Below are positions 17,179 through 25,737 of a stretch of 64,000 nt of DNA, one piece after another. The position numbers and the translations under genes were made by a program. The stretch is taken from positions 62,001 through 126,000 of the forward strand of contig JALHQH010000022.1 of assembly GCA_022842065.1 (NCBI GenBank), written 5' to 3'. The notes beneath the pieces are model-generated. The model searched no databases. It was not told where the DNA came from and saw nothing but the letters and a program-made list of their open reading frames with translations. How positions within the stretch are numbered: position 1 is the first letter of the stretch; every line of letters begins with the position of its first letter. Source of the stretch: Caldilineaceae bacterium (GTDB lineage Bacteria; Chloroflexota; Anaerolineae; Caldilineales; Caldilineaceae).

Positions 17179-20100
17179 TTACTTAGAAACCAAAGGCATG
17201 AACACTTTAAAGGAGGTTGGTCCCCCACCAGTAACCGTGACAGTACGGGTGACCTGAACCGCGCGGTTGCCGCTCAAGTCGGTTACATTGTAGGTAATAA
17301 CGTAGCTGCCCGCTTTGCTGGTATCGACGGCCGCACCACCAACCACAATGCGGCTGGTAATATTGCCATCAATTGCATCAGTGGCAGTCGCCCCCGGATC
17401 AGTGAAGGTCGCACCGATAGCCAACTGGAGCGTACTAGCCCCATTCAGCGTAATGACCGGTACAACACTATCCACCACATTGACGACACGTCGGACCTGT
17501 GCTGCTTCATTGCCGCTGGAATCCATTACATCATAGGTGATAGTAAAGACCGCAGGTTTGGCCGTATTGACAGTGCCACCGCCAAGCACGGCGATCACAA
17601 TCTGGCTGGTCAGGTTACCGTCGAGATTATCCTGGGCCGTTGCCCCTGGGTCCGTCCACGGTGTCCCCGCTTCCACGCGGAAGGGATTGGCACCCAGCAA
17701 GGTAATGACCGGCGGCGTTGTATCACCATCAGGGACGATGTTCACAATCCGCGTCGCCTGGGCGGGGTTGCCACTGGCGTCGGTGACCGAATAGGTCACG
17801 GTGAAGGAAGCGGGTGCAGCTGTGCTCACCGTATCGCCACCCACAACAATCTGGGCAGTGAGATCGCCATCGACATCATCGGTGGCGGTGGCACCCGGAT
17901 CAGTGTACGTCGCGCCAACCACAAGCACCAACGGGTTGGCACCATTGAGGGTAATGACCGGTGGGGTAATATCGGTATCTTCAAGGACAAAGGTCGCGGT
18001 AACGGTGGCAGGCCCCTCAATCAGTAAGTTGTTGGGATTCACGCTACCACTTAAGGCACCAGACCAGCGGGCAAATTTGAAACCTGCGGCAGGTTGAGCC
18101 GTCAACTCCACTGTTGTATTACAGGCATAGACTGCTTGCGCTGGATTTAGGCTAACCGAACCATTATCAGAAGGAGTAATCGTCAGCGTATTGGGCTGGC
18201 TGCTATCTTCCGGATTGGTCGGTGCGGTGGTGTCAAAGAGGTAATCTACCCCCGTGCTATAGGCCGCCCCACCCGCATTGGCCGCATAGACGCCGACCTT
18301 GGTGACCGTAAGCGCTTGTTCAAAGGTTGAGAACTGGACCCACTGTGTCCCATCCCAGTTTGACATCGTCCACGTATTGGCAACCCGTTTGAGGAGCAAT
18401 TTCAAGCCCATGCCGGGCGTAATCGGGGCACTCTTAATTTGCAAGTTGTTGCCGTTCAGGGTGGTCCCAGTAAACGCTCGGAGCGAGGTCCCATTGTGAA
18501 AGACATCAAAACGGATAAAGTTACTCGCATCTTGCTCCACCAGCAACCCTTGATCATTGGTATTGCCGGTTGGCTCAGTATCAAAGGAGACTTCGATCTC
18601 AAAATCACTGTTTTGTACCGGCTGCATGAGGCGTACCGCTTCATTGGGTTGGTCAACACCCCATGCATTATGCGTCGTGCCCGCAGGCACGGTGAGTTTC
18701 GCCAACGCATTGCCAGTACCAACCCCAACCACTTCATAGGAGCCGGCCCCCAGGGGATTGACAAACTCCCAGGCCTGGTTCAACAGACAGCGATCAAAAT
18801 CATCGGAAAGGACAACCGATGGCGCAGAAGCGCTGATTTCAATGGCCACATTCGCCGCAGCCGACCGGGTGCCATTGCCTTGACCAAAGCCATCATCACG
18901 CACCGTATAGGTGAAGCTATCGGCGGTCGCTGCCGATCCGTTATGCTGATAGGTAATCTGGCCGGTCAATGTATTGACGGTGGCAGTCCCATGTTGGGGC
19001 TGTTGTTCAATGCGGACGCTGGACGGGTCAAGCAGACCACCGGCATCCGTATCATTCTTCAGCACATCAATGTAGATGTTACGCGTGGGAGCAACGATGG
19101 CACTGTCGGCATTGGCTTTGGGCGGGAAGTTTTGCAACGGACTGCTCAGGCCAACCGGTGTCACCGTTACATTGCCCAAACTTACATCGGCTCGATGGAC
19201 CACAAAGCTGGGCGCACCACGTTGTGGCTGCTGCAGGGTGGATTGACCGGTAATGGTCCAGTTACTTGGCTCAGGTTGGCTCTCTTCCCACATCTTCAGG
19301 CTGTAAACGCCACCAGTAGGGTTCGTTTCCACGCGGGCTTTAAGCAAATAGGTCTTACCGACCTCAAGCGCAAAGGGGGCGCTGGCCAGAATCGTATTAC
19401 CATTGACATAGAGTTCTAGATCACCATCATACCACCAGGCAATGACGCCGAGGGGCAACCAACCGCATTTGGGCTGGCTACAGTAGACGGGGTAATTGGT
19501 ATGGCCATTCCAACGGAAGATCATCCCAATGCCGTTTTTCTGGGGTGGGATAGCGTGAATAGTGATGGGGGCCAACACTTCATAATCGTTCCAGCTAATA
19601 TCACCAAAGCCGATCATCCGGTCGTAGCCAGGTTCGGCCGTCCGGACCTTGTTGTTTTCCAGCCGCCATTTGCCGTCAATGGAATGGGCGACACTCTGGA
19701 TCTGGGCGTCGTTGGTGATAGTGTTCCAATTGATGGTGTAGGGCAGATTGGTCACAGTGGGTTGATAGTTCACCGTCACCGTATACATGCTCGTGTTATT
19801 CAAGCCATCGCGGGCGGTCAGTAAAACCGTGTTATTACCGACTTGTAGCCGCTCGGTGGCAATATCAACGGTAAAATCACCGGCATTTGCCAAACGACGG
19901 TTATCTGGGCCCATGGAAAGCCGGGTGGAGGTTGTCGCGTTGTTGAGGGTATAGCGCATAGCAACCACGCCATCCGGATCAGAGACATTGCCCAAGACAT
20001 TAAGCCAAGCCTGCGGTCGGCCCTTCAGCCCGAAGCTCTGCTGATCACCATACCAGACGTTGATCGTCGGACCAACATCATCATTTGGGGTGAAGAGCAC

Positions 20101-21276
20101 GGTCTCCGCGCTGCCAGTCGTACGATTGGCGGCACTGTCGGTGGCGACAATGCGGTAATGGTAGGTTTGGCCGGCCGTTAATCCAGGGATGGTTACTTGA
20201 TGGCTATAGCCGTCACCGGTGGCGGTGACGCTCTGCCCATAAGCTGCGGTCGGGCCAAATTCAACAACGTTACTGCTTTGCTCATCCGTGTGCCAACGAA
20301 TCGTCAGCCCTTGGCCCTCGGCAAACGCTTGTACGCCGTGGAGCAACGGGGCTTGTGTATCGGACTGAGCGCTTGCCACGGCCGCAATGGCCAGCTCTGC
20401 ATTGCGGAAATACTCAACCTGTGCCGTAAACGCCGGCGCGGCATCCTCTTCGGCATGATTGGCCACATAGGGGCCGACAGCCGTGAGCACCAGGGGCAGG
20501 TCGAAAGTGGCGACTTCGGTCCAGGTTGTGCCATCCGCACTGTAAGTTAGTTGCCAGCTATCGGCTTGACGGTTGACCCGCAGCCAGGTCGCAGCCGGCA
20601 CATCGATCGCGGTCACTGCTTTGACAACCGACACACCGTCGATCGTGGCAATCGCGACCACTTGTAAAGCGAGCCCATCGTGTTGGACTTCGAAGCGCAG
20701 GCCATTGTAGGCATCTTGCTCCAGCACGATCCCCTGCATCTGGTAGGCCGTTGTGGGGACAGAGGCAAATTTCACTTCAAGGTCCACTGCGCCATTACTC
20801 ACAGCTTGCATGACACGCAAAGCCCGGTTGGCTTGCCACGGATCATGCGAGGCACCCCGGGGCAGTGCCAAGGTCAATTGACCATCACGCACGGTGATCC
20901 AACCATCGTTCAAGGGATTGACCAATGACCAACGGTCAGTGGTCAGGTTGGTACCGACAAATTCATCGCTCGCCACCACGCTGGGCGCAGCACTGGCGGC
21001 GGCGCGCAAGGCCTTCCCATCCTGGGCGGCATGATGATCCGGCATGGTCAAATCACCATATTCGCCGATTTTACCAGCTAGATAGCGGTTGGTAACCTGA
21101 CCAGGAACAGCAGGGCCATCAACATCAGGCACTTGGTGCAGTGGTGCCGCTTGGATCGCCTGGGTAGGCAGTGAAATGCCAATCAGGGTGACGATAGCGA
21201 TGATCATCATGCGGGCATTGACGTGTAGCGGGCTTTGTTTAAAAGCACACGTCAGCGAAGATATTACTGAAGACAT
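17179..21276 (-). CDS. Large secreted mosaic protein: two concanavalin-like (DUF1349-type), Fn3, Big_9, InlB and three DUF5011-like domains
   Basis: A 1365-residue exported protein. A long signal region (1-43) is followed by a concanavalin-like domain (about 100-295), an Fn3-like domain (309-397), a conserved unassigned module (about 406-710), and a cadherin-like Big_9/VCBS domain (716-815, DVLKNDTDAGG). Then come a second concanavalin-like domain (820-1020), an InlB-type repeat (1029-1098) and three Ig-like DUF5011-type repeats (1103-1180, 1186-1267, 1271-1348). Each of the last shares the pattern ITLxGAxP...TDPGATAxD...DGxLT. The tail is FKVFMPLVSK. No catalytic site is recognised, so a surface adhesin or polysaccharide-binding role is likely. 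The ATG follows a strong AGGAAGGA site. Residues 406-710 and 820-1020 match the protein at 25738-29157. Confidence 0.88.
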   Translation of the reverse strand: MSSVISSLTCAFKQSPLHVNARMMIIAIVTLIGISLPTQAIQAAPLHQVPDVDGPAVPGQVTNRYLAGKIGEYGDLTMPDHHAAQDGKALRAAASAAPSVVASDEFVGTNLTTDRWSLVNPLNDGWITVRDGQLTLALPRGASHDPWQANRALRVMQAVSNGAVDLEVKFASVPTTAYQMQGIVLEQDAYNGLRFEVQHDGLALQVVAIATIDGVSVVKAVTAIDVPAATWLRVNRQADSWQLTYSADGTTWTEVATFDLPLVLTAVGPYVANHAEEDAAPAFTAQVEYFRNAELAIAAVASAQSDTQAPLLHGVQAFAEGQGLTIRWHTDEQSSNVVEFGPTAAYGQSVTATGDGYSHQVTIPGLTAGQTYHYRIVATDSAANRTTGSAETVLFTPNDDVGPTINVWYGDQQSFGLKGRPQAWLNVLGNVSDPDGVVAMRYTLNNATTSTRLSMGPDNRRLANAGDFTVDIATERLQVGNNTVLLTARDGLNNTSMYTVTVNYQPTVTNLPYTINWNTITNDAQIQSVAHSIDGKWRLENNKVRTAEPGYDRMIGFGDISWNDYEVLAPITIHAIPPQKNGIGMIFRWNGHTNYPVYCSQPKCGWLPLGVIAWWYDGDLELYVNGNTILASAPFALEVGKTYLLKARVETNPTGGVYSLKMWEESQPEPSNWTITGQSTLQQPQRGAPSFVVHRADVSLGNVTVTPVGLSSPLQNFPPKANADSAIVAPTRNIYIDVLKNDTDAGGLLDPSSVRIEQQPQHGTATVNTLTGQITYQHNGSAATADSFTYTVRDDGFGQGNGTRSAAANVAIEISASAPSVVLSDDFDRCLLNQAWEFVNPLGAGSYEVVGVGTGNALAKLTVPAGTTHNAWGVDQPNEAVRLMQPVQNSDFEIEVSFDTEPTGNTNDQGLLVEQDASNFIRFDVFHNGTSLRAFTGTTLNGNNLQIKSAPITPGMGLKLLLKRVANTWTMSNWDGTQWVQFSTFEQALTVTKVGVYAANAGGAAYSTGVDYLFDTTAPTNPEDSSQPNTLTITPSDNGSVSLNPAQAVYACNTTVELTAQPAAGFKFARWSGALSGSVNPNNLLIEGPATVTATFVLEDTDITPPVITLNGANPLVLVVGATYTDPGATATDDVDGDLTAQIVVGGDTVSTAAPASFTVTYSVTDASGNPAQATRIVNIVPDGDTTPPVITLLGANPFRVEAGTPWTDPGATAQDNLDGNLTSQIVIAVLGGGTVNTAKPAVFTITYDVMDSSGNEAAQVRRVVNVVDSVVPVITLNGASTLQLAIGATFTDPGATATDAIDGNITSRIVVGGAAVDTSKAGSYVITYNVTDLSGNRAVQVTRTVTVTGGGPTSFKVFMPLVSK

Positions 21277-21702
21277 TCGATATCCTTCCTCAAACTTAAC
21301 TTAAAAATCAAGCATCTGTGTTATGCGACGATAGATAATAGGTAATAGGTAAATTTAACTGTAAAACATTTTTCTGGGGGTTGAAATTCCTACAGCTTTT
21401 CCATATTACACATTGTTCGCACGAATTGCCTAAGTCAAAAGGCTATTGATCAACATTAGACATTCCTACTAAGTATATCAGAAAATTACAATAATTGGGC
21501 TTTCAAGAAACTTACAGCAATATCCACGAAACAACGCAGTGCCGATAGCGTCTGCAGTTAGCTTTCGTATCTCCTGGATTTTACCGCCAAGGATGGGCAA
21601 TATACAGCATAAATCGTTTGTCGGCATGTGTGATAGGCTGGCAATCATCGCTGGGGACGTACGTAGCGGCTTGAGTGCAAGCCGCTACGTACAGTGGGAT
21701 TA
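21277..21702. other. Intergenic region upstream of the large mosaic protein gene
   Basis: This 426-base AT-rich gap contains the hairpin at 21659-21692 and the leader of the 17179-21276 gene. A short direct repeat (GATAATAGGTAATAGGTAA) lies near 21332-21350. No convincing promoter pair or coding frame was seen. Confidence 0.5.
21659..21692 (-). terminator. Hairpin directly after the 865-residue secreted protein gene
   Basis: A perfect 15-base stem (GTACGTAGCGGCTTG, 21659-21673, with 21678-21692) surrounds an AGTG loop and begins 10 bases after the stop codon. No T tract follows, so termination is likely but not certain. Confidence 0.6.
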
Positions 21703-24300
21703 CTACTTATCCAGCACGATCAAGGGGAGATAGACCTGCTGACTTTTGCTAAAGTTTGCCACAACGGTCAGATTGTCGGTTACCGGCAGGGTAATGATTG
21801 GCTCGGCCAAGCGTGTCACGGCGGCCTGTTGCGCAGCGCCGCTAATCTCCCAACCCGCAAAGATATAGCCTGGGTTCGATATCGCAGTCAGGGTCACTTC
21901 CTGCCCATAAACATACGGTCCGGGCGGATCAACTTCAACCCGACCACCTTCCTCAGTACCACTAACAAGGTCGATGGTGTAGGTCAATTGCTGGAAGGTG
22001 GCCGTCACCGCCTTGTTGCTATCGATCAGCAGCGTAGCCGTGGGGACGGTGCCGGTCAGATCGCCGCCCCAACTGTCAAAGGCCCAACCGGCATCGGCAA
22101 TGGCAGTGACCGAGATCACGGTACCGGCCGGATAGGTTGCCTGCAGCGGTGCGAGTTGCACCGCTCCGCCACCGATCGTCCCGCTGGTGACGCTGAAGCT
22201 GCCAGGCGTATCGGTTGCCGTACTCGTTGGCGTCGCGGTCACCGTCGCTGTACTAGTCGGCAGGGGCGTATTGGTCGGCGTCGGCGTCGCCGTCTGGGTT
22301 GGCGTATTGGTCGGCGTTTCCGTCGGCGTATTAGTCGGCGTCGCCGTTGGTGTATTGGTCGGCGTCGCCGTCGGTGTATTGGTCGGCGTCGCCGTTGACG
22401 TTGGTGTATTAGTTGGCGTCTGCGTTGGCGTATTGGTCGGGGTAGGCGTCACCGTCGGCGTCCGCGTGGGTGATGGGGTGCGGGTAGGCGTCGGGATGAT
22501 ACCTGTATAATTTTCCCAACCACTAAAGGTCGCGCCCTCGGCCACTACCACCACCGTAAAGCGCATATCAAGCGGATACCACAGCGCGGGGTCTTCCCCA
22601 TTCCAATTCCAGCCGCTAAAATCACTGACCGGTAGGCCAGCTTCATTTTTGATCGCGATACCATAACGTTGGCGCGGCGTTGTCCAATCGATGGGGTTCT
22701 TTACTATAGCCAGGCTGTCCATAGTGTTACTCCAGGTGACTACCGTCCCGCTGGCACCGGGAACATTGCGCAAGCTCCCGCATTCTTCGTTGGCAAACTT
22801 AGCTTGCCACACGCAAAATTGTAAGCGCATATTCTGCACCTGGGGCTGGCTGCGAATCTCGGCCCGAAAGTAGAGGGTCCCTGCGGCATAATTGACCGGT
22901 GTGGTCCAATTACCATTGGCTGCAGCCAGCGGCGGGTCATCCTTGGGGAAACCGCGATCCTTGGTTGTCACCGGGCGATTCACATCGAACACAAGAAGCT
23001 CGGTGTTGGTCGACCCACCGGTTGGGGTCGGCGTTGGTGTCGGCGTGCCGTCAACAAGTTGCACCGGCGCGGTTTGTACCGAAAGATCGCGATAAGCATT
23101 GTTAATCTTTTGGCTTGCGGGGGCAAAGGCAACTGTATCGATCAGCCCAAAGGTATAATAGGCTGGGGTCGCCGTCAGGTGCGCCTTGACACCTTTGCGC
23201 CCAAAACCAAAGACGGTCATTGAGCCGGCGGCTTCGGTCATGGGATAATAGGAATCAATCAGCGTATCATTGGCATGATTGGCCACAAAGAGGGCGCGAT
23301 CAACGCCGGGATCCGCAAAATAGACCCATTCCGGGCCGCTCAGGTCGCCGTCCCAGCTGGTGCCGGCACTGGTTTGGGTGCCGTCAGAACGCACGACAAA
23401 ATCGGTCTCCATCTCCAATGTGCCGCCTGGTGTCCCTTCGTACAGGAACCAGTAATTGTGGTCTTTCTTAAGCAGCGTCATGCGGGCATAGGTTGGGTAA
23501 AATTCCCAAAGGGCTTCCCATTTGCCGTTATTCATAATTGAGTGAACCGTAATTTTCAGTGGCCCCTGGTTGCGGATCGTGCTGGTGGCATTGGTGTCAC
23601 CGGGGTGAAACTGCCCTTCGGGAAAGATCATGTTCGGAATGCCACGGTAAGCGCCGCTGGCACCGCCGTTGGGATTGTAGCTCAGCCAATCATTACCTTC
23701 GGGATCCAGAAAACTCGAAAAGCTGGCCCCTTGTTTTTGGTAAAGATAGGTACCAATCGGGGTTTCGATCTGATAGCTGCTCAGCCCTTCGTCCATCACA
23801 TCGTCGGTTAACGAAATCAAGGAGGTAAAGGTCGGTGCAGTAAAGCCTTTGCCCGTTAGGTCAAAATAGAGATGGTAGGTACGGGATGCATTGGCGGCGG
23901 TTGCCCCAGTTAACATAAAAACCAGGTTCGCAGCCGCATTGCTGGTGGCATTGTAGGTGGTAGCGGGATCAAATTGAAAGGGCACCGCATCATCGACCAC
24001 GGCACCGGCACCATCAACTTCCAGCACGCGCAATGAGTTTGGATCAAAAGTGCCACTTATGCTGTAGCCGGCCAATAGTTGGGTAAAATTCAGGCTGACA
24101 TCGACCAGCTTATTGGTACGGGCCACGCCACCACTGCCAACCGTCAGTGGCAAGCGATAGGACCATTGCGCATCCCACCAATCGGCCGGCGGCTGAAAGG
24201 CGGGCTGGGTGCCGGCATTGGCCGGCGACGTGCGGAACAAAGCAGCAACAATGAGTAAGACCAAAGTCAAACACAAGATTAATTTGGGCAAGCGGACCAT
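21703..24300 (-). CDS. Secreted protein with Thr/Pro-rich linker and two InlB-like repeats
   Basis: An 865-residue exported protein with a signal peptide (about 1-29, ending ANAG). Residues 40-155 resemble a DUF2341-type beta domain ([12 protein letters not shown]). Residues 160-400 form a domain I do not recognise ([35 protein letters not shown]). Residues 430-600 form a further beta-rich domain. A linker of about 97 residues (603-699) is almost wholly Thr, Pro, Asn and Ala, a probable O-glycosylated stalk. Two InlB-like repeats follow (701-770, 773-850). The C-terminus is [12 protein letters not shown], matching the tails of three other secreted proteins here. The AAAGGAAC site precedes the ATG. 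It may be a surface-displayed binding protein or enzyme; no catalytic residues could be assigned. Confidence 0.85.
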   Translation of the reverse strand: MVRLPKLILCLTLVLLIVAALFRTSPANAGTQPAFQPPADWWDAQWSYRLPLTVGSGGVARTNKLVDVSLNFTQLLAGYSISGTFDPNSLRVLEVDGAGAVVDDAVPFQFDPATTYNATSNAAANLVFMLTGATAANASRTYHLYFDLTGKGFTAPTFTSLISLTDDVMDEGLSSYQIETPIGTYLYQKQGASFSSFLDPEGNDWLSYNPNGGASGAYRGIPNMIFPEGQFHPGDTNATSTIRNQGPLKITVHSIMNNGKWEALWEFYPTYARMTLLKKDHNYWFLYEGTPGGTLEMETDFVVRSDGTQTSAGTSWDGDLSGPEWVYFADPGVDRALFVANHANDTLIDSYYPMTEAAGSMTVFGFGRKGVKAHLTATPAYYTFGLIDTVAFAPASQKINNAYRDLSVQTAPVQLVDGTPTPTPTPTGGSTNTELLVFDVNRPVTTKDRGFPKDDPPLAAANGNWTTPVNYAAGTLYFRAEIRSQPQVQNMRLQFCVWQAKFANEECGSLRNVPGASGTVVTWSNTMDSLAIVKNPIDWTTPRQRYGIAIKNEAGLPVSDFSGWNWNGEDPALWYPLDMRFTVVVVAEGATFSGWENYTGIIPTPTRTPSPTRTPTVTPTPTNTPTQTPTNTPTSTATPTNTPTATPTNTPTATPTNTPTETPTNTPTQTATPTPTNTPLPTSTATVTATPTSTATDTPGSFSVTSGTIGGGAVQLAPLQATYPAGTVISVTAIADAGWAFDSWGGDLTGTVPTATLLIDSNKAVTATFQQLTYTIDLVSGTEEGGRVEVDPPGPYVYGQEVTLTAISNPGYIFAGWEISGAAQQAAVTRLAEPIITLPVTDNLTVVANFSKSQQVYLPLIVLDK
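22204..22494. repeat. Coding minisatellite for the Thr/Pro linker
   Basis: The plus strand shows repeated 12- and 24-base units of the type GTATTGGTCGGCGTC, which encode TPTNTPTxTPTNTPT on the minus strand. The array stays in frame throughout. It is coding sequence and not a CRISPR, since there are no unique spacers. Confidence 0.9.
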
Positions 24301-24665
24301 AGGGTAGTTCCTTTGAAATGCATGTTACTTTGTAACTTTACCTAAAACGGCAAACGTTAAACAGACTTATTCCGCCTAGCAGAATAGCCAGAAAGACGTA
24401 GTAGGCACCTAAAACAAATAGAGATATTTGACAGCCCCAGGCTACATAGTTTGACGTAGCAGATGCTGCCTACTATAGTCGAAAACGGCCGTTTTTCAAC
24501 TTACAGAATACTTTCACTTTTAGAATGGGTAAAAAAATGCAGCAGAGGGATAGAAAATTAGCACCGGCGGTGTCAATCCAAGCGCGTTAGGCCCTTTGGA
24601 TTGACACCGCCGGTGCTGCTGGCAATGGCTGAATAAAATAAGTTCAAAAAAGAGGATGAGTTCGC
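24301..24665. other. Intergenic region between a methyltransferase gene and the 865-residue secreted protein gene
   Basis: The gap holds a long terminator-like hairpin (24560-24617) and a spaced inverted pair (TAGTAGGCA near 24400 and TGCCTACTA near 24468). It also holds the leader of the minus-strand gene starting at 24300. No coding frame is seen. Confidence 0.5.
24560..24617 (-). terminator. Perfect 22-base inverted repeat after the methyltransferase gene
   Basis: The arms 24560-24581 and 24596-24617 are perfectly complementary around a 14-base loop. They lie about 50 bases past the stop codon of the 24666-25529 gene. On the minus strand the sequence after the stem is AT-rich (TAATTTTCTATCC), supporting a terminator role. 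Confidence 0.65.
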
Positions 24666-25529
24666 TTAGACAGAAGGCGACTTTTGCAATACCAGCAGAT
24701 CAAGCGGCCCCGCAATATAATCACGGATGGCAAAGTGTGAGCCAAAGACCTTGAGCACTTCGTAGCGCGTTTGGAAGGTATCCCAAGAACCAATCAACTG
24801 CGTCGAGACCGAGGCATTGGTACACTGCGCATCCAAGATGTAGTGATGATTTTCTTTAAGCAGCTTGATTTCTGCCGGCGAAAGCATCTGCTGTTGGTGG
24901 TAACGGCCAAGGACAGTACATAGCAAAAAGCCCCCAGGCCGGATCACACGGTGGAGTTCTTGGAGCCAGCGTTCCTGCGTATCGAGCGGAATATGGGTGA
25001 AGACGGATTGGGCAAAGACCAGGTCGAAGAGTTCATCTTCGCAAATCGGCAAGGGGGGCGTTAGCTCATTCACATAGAATTCAATGCCAGGGACATGCGT
25101 TTGGCACCATTCAATAAACGCGGGCATCACATCAGTACCAACCAGGCGTAGCTCATCAATACAGCGCAAATGGCGAATCAGGCGGGCCGAACCACAGCCA
25201 AACTCCATGATCGCCCGCGCCGTCCGCAGATTAAAACCGTGATATTCAAGCCGCTTGAGCCAGGTATACATTTCGCTGTAACCCGAGCCAAAATAATGGT
25301 CGGGGTTAGTCTTTTTAGCAATCTCTTCCTTTGCCAACACCGCGGTACGGAGGATGATCTCTTTGTCGCCAACCGGCCCAGGATCGACCCCGACCATAAA
25401 GCCACCCACTTGACTGCGAATATACTCCTCAAAGCGTTGCTTCGCTTTCAGATGGAAATGGGCACTTTGGTTGGCTGGTGGCAGCACTTTACAATAAAGT
25501 TGCTCAGCGATTTGTGTAATTTTTGCCAT
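24666..25529 (-). CDS. Class I SAM-dependent methyltransferase
   Basis: A 287-residue methyltransferase. The SAM-binding motif I is AIMEFGCGSARLIRHL. Motif II (LVGTDVMPAFIEW), a post-motif segment (ELFDLVFAQSVFTHIPLDTQERWLQELHRVIRPGG) and FLLCTVLG complete a Methyltransf_11/25-type domain at about residues 100-215. The N-terminal 100 residues are a helical extension. The substrate cannot be told from sequence; in this setting a sugar, lipid or small-molecule acceptor is plausible. AGAGG six bases before the ATG fixes the start. The gene lies between two secreted-protein genes and is separated from both by hairpins, so it is probably its own transcription unit. Confidence 0.88.
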   Translation of the reverse strand: MAKITQIAEQLYCKVLPPANQSAHFHLKAKQRFEEYIRSQVGGFMVGVDPGPVGDKEIILRTAVLAKEEIAKKTNPDHYFGSGYSEMYTWLKRLEYHGFNLRTARAIMEFGCGSARLIRHLRCIDELRLVGTDVMPAFIEWCQTHVPGIEFYVNELTPPLPICEDELFDLVFAQSVFTHIPLDTQERWLQELHRVIRPGGFLLCTVLGRYHQQQMLSPAEIKLLKENHHYILDAQCTNASVSTQLIGSWDTFQTRYEVLKVFGSHFAIRDYIAGPLDLLVLQKSPSV

Positions 25530-25575
25530 ACATTACCTCTCGTTCAAATATTGTAACCATAAATGACAAAATGCA

Positions 25576-25619
25576 TATCGTACGAAACATTTGTCACGGC
25601 TGGCACCATTCGTACGATA
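25576..25619. repeat. Eleven-base inverted repeat upstream of the methyltransferase gene
   Basis: TATCGTACGAA (25576-25586) and TTCGTACGATA (25609-25619) are perfectly complementary around a 22-base spacer. The pair lies 47-90 bases before the start of the minus-strand methyltransferase gene, where an operator could sit. Confidence 0.6.
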
Positions 25620-25669
25620 CGTAAACGCAGACGATGTTACCAAATTTAGCAATCCGTTATCTGAGCGCG

Positions 25670-25703
25670 CCCAACCCAAAGCGGGCAGCCACTTCGGGTT
25701 GGG
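25670..25703 (-). terminator. Hairpin after the 1139-residue secreted protein gene
   Basis: CCCAACCCAAAG (25670-25681) pairs with CTTCGGGTTGGG (25692-25703) with one mismatch, 35 bases after the stop codon. There is no T tract. Confidence 0.45.
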
Positions 25704-25737
25704 TTCTGTTTAGTAGAGTCGCATCACCCGGCCAGGT

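Noticed and set aside
17104..19419. Long plus-strand open frames (17104-18027 and 18439-19419)
   Set aside because: They are antisense to the 1365-residue mosaic protein, whose signal peptide and repeats are clear.
22187..22510. Possible CRISPR array or repetitive plus-strand protein (Val/Gly-rich)
   Set aside because: The repeat units abut with no unique spacers and encode the Thr/Pro linker of the minus-strand secreted protein.
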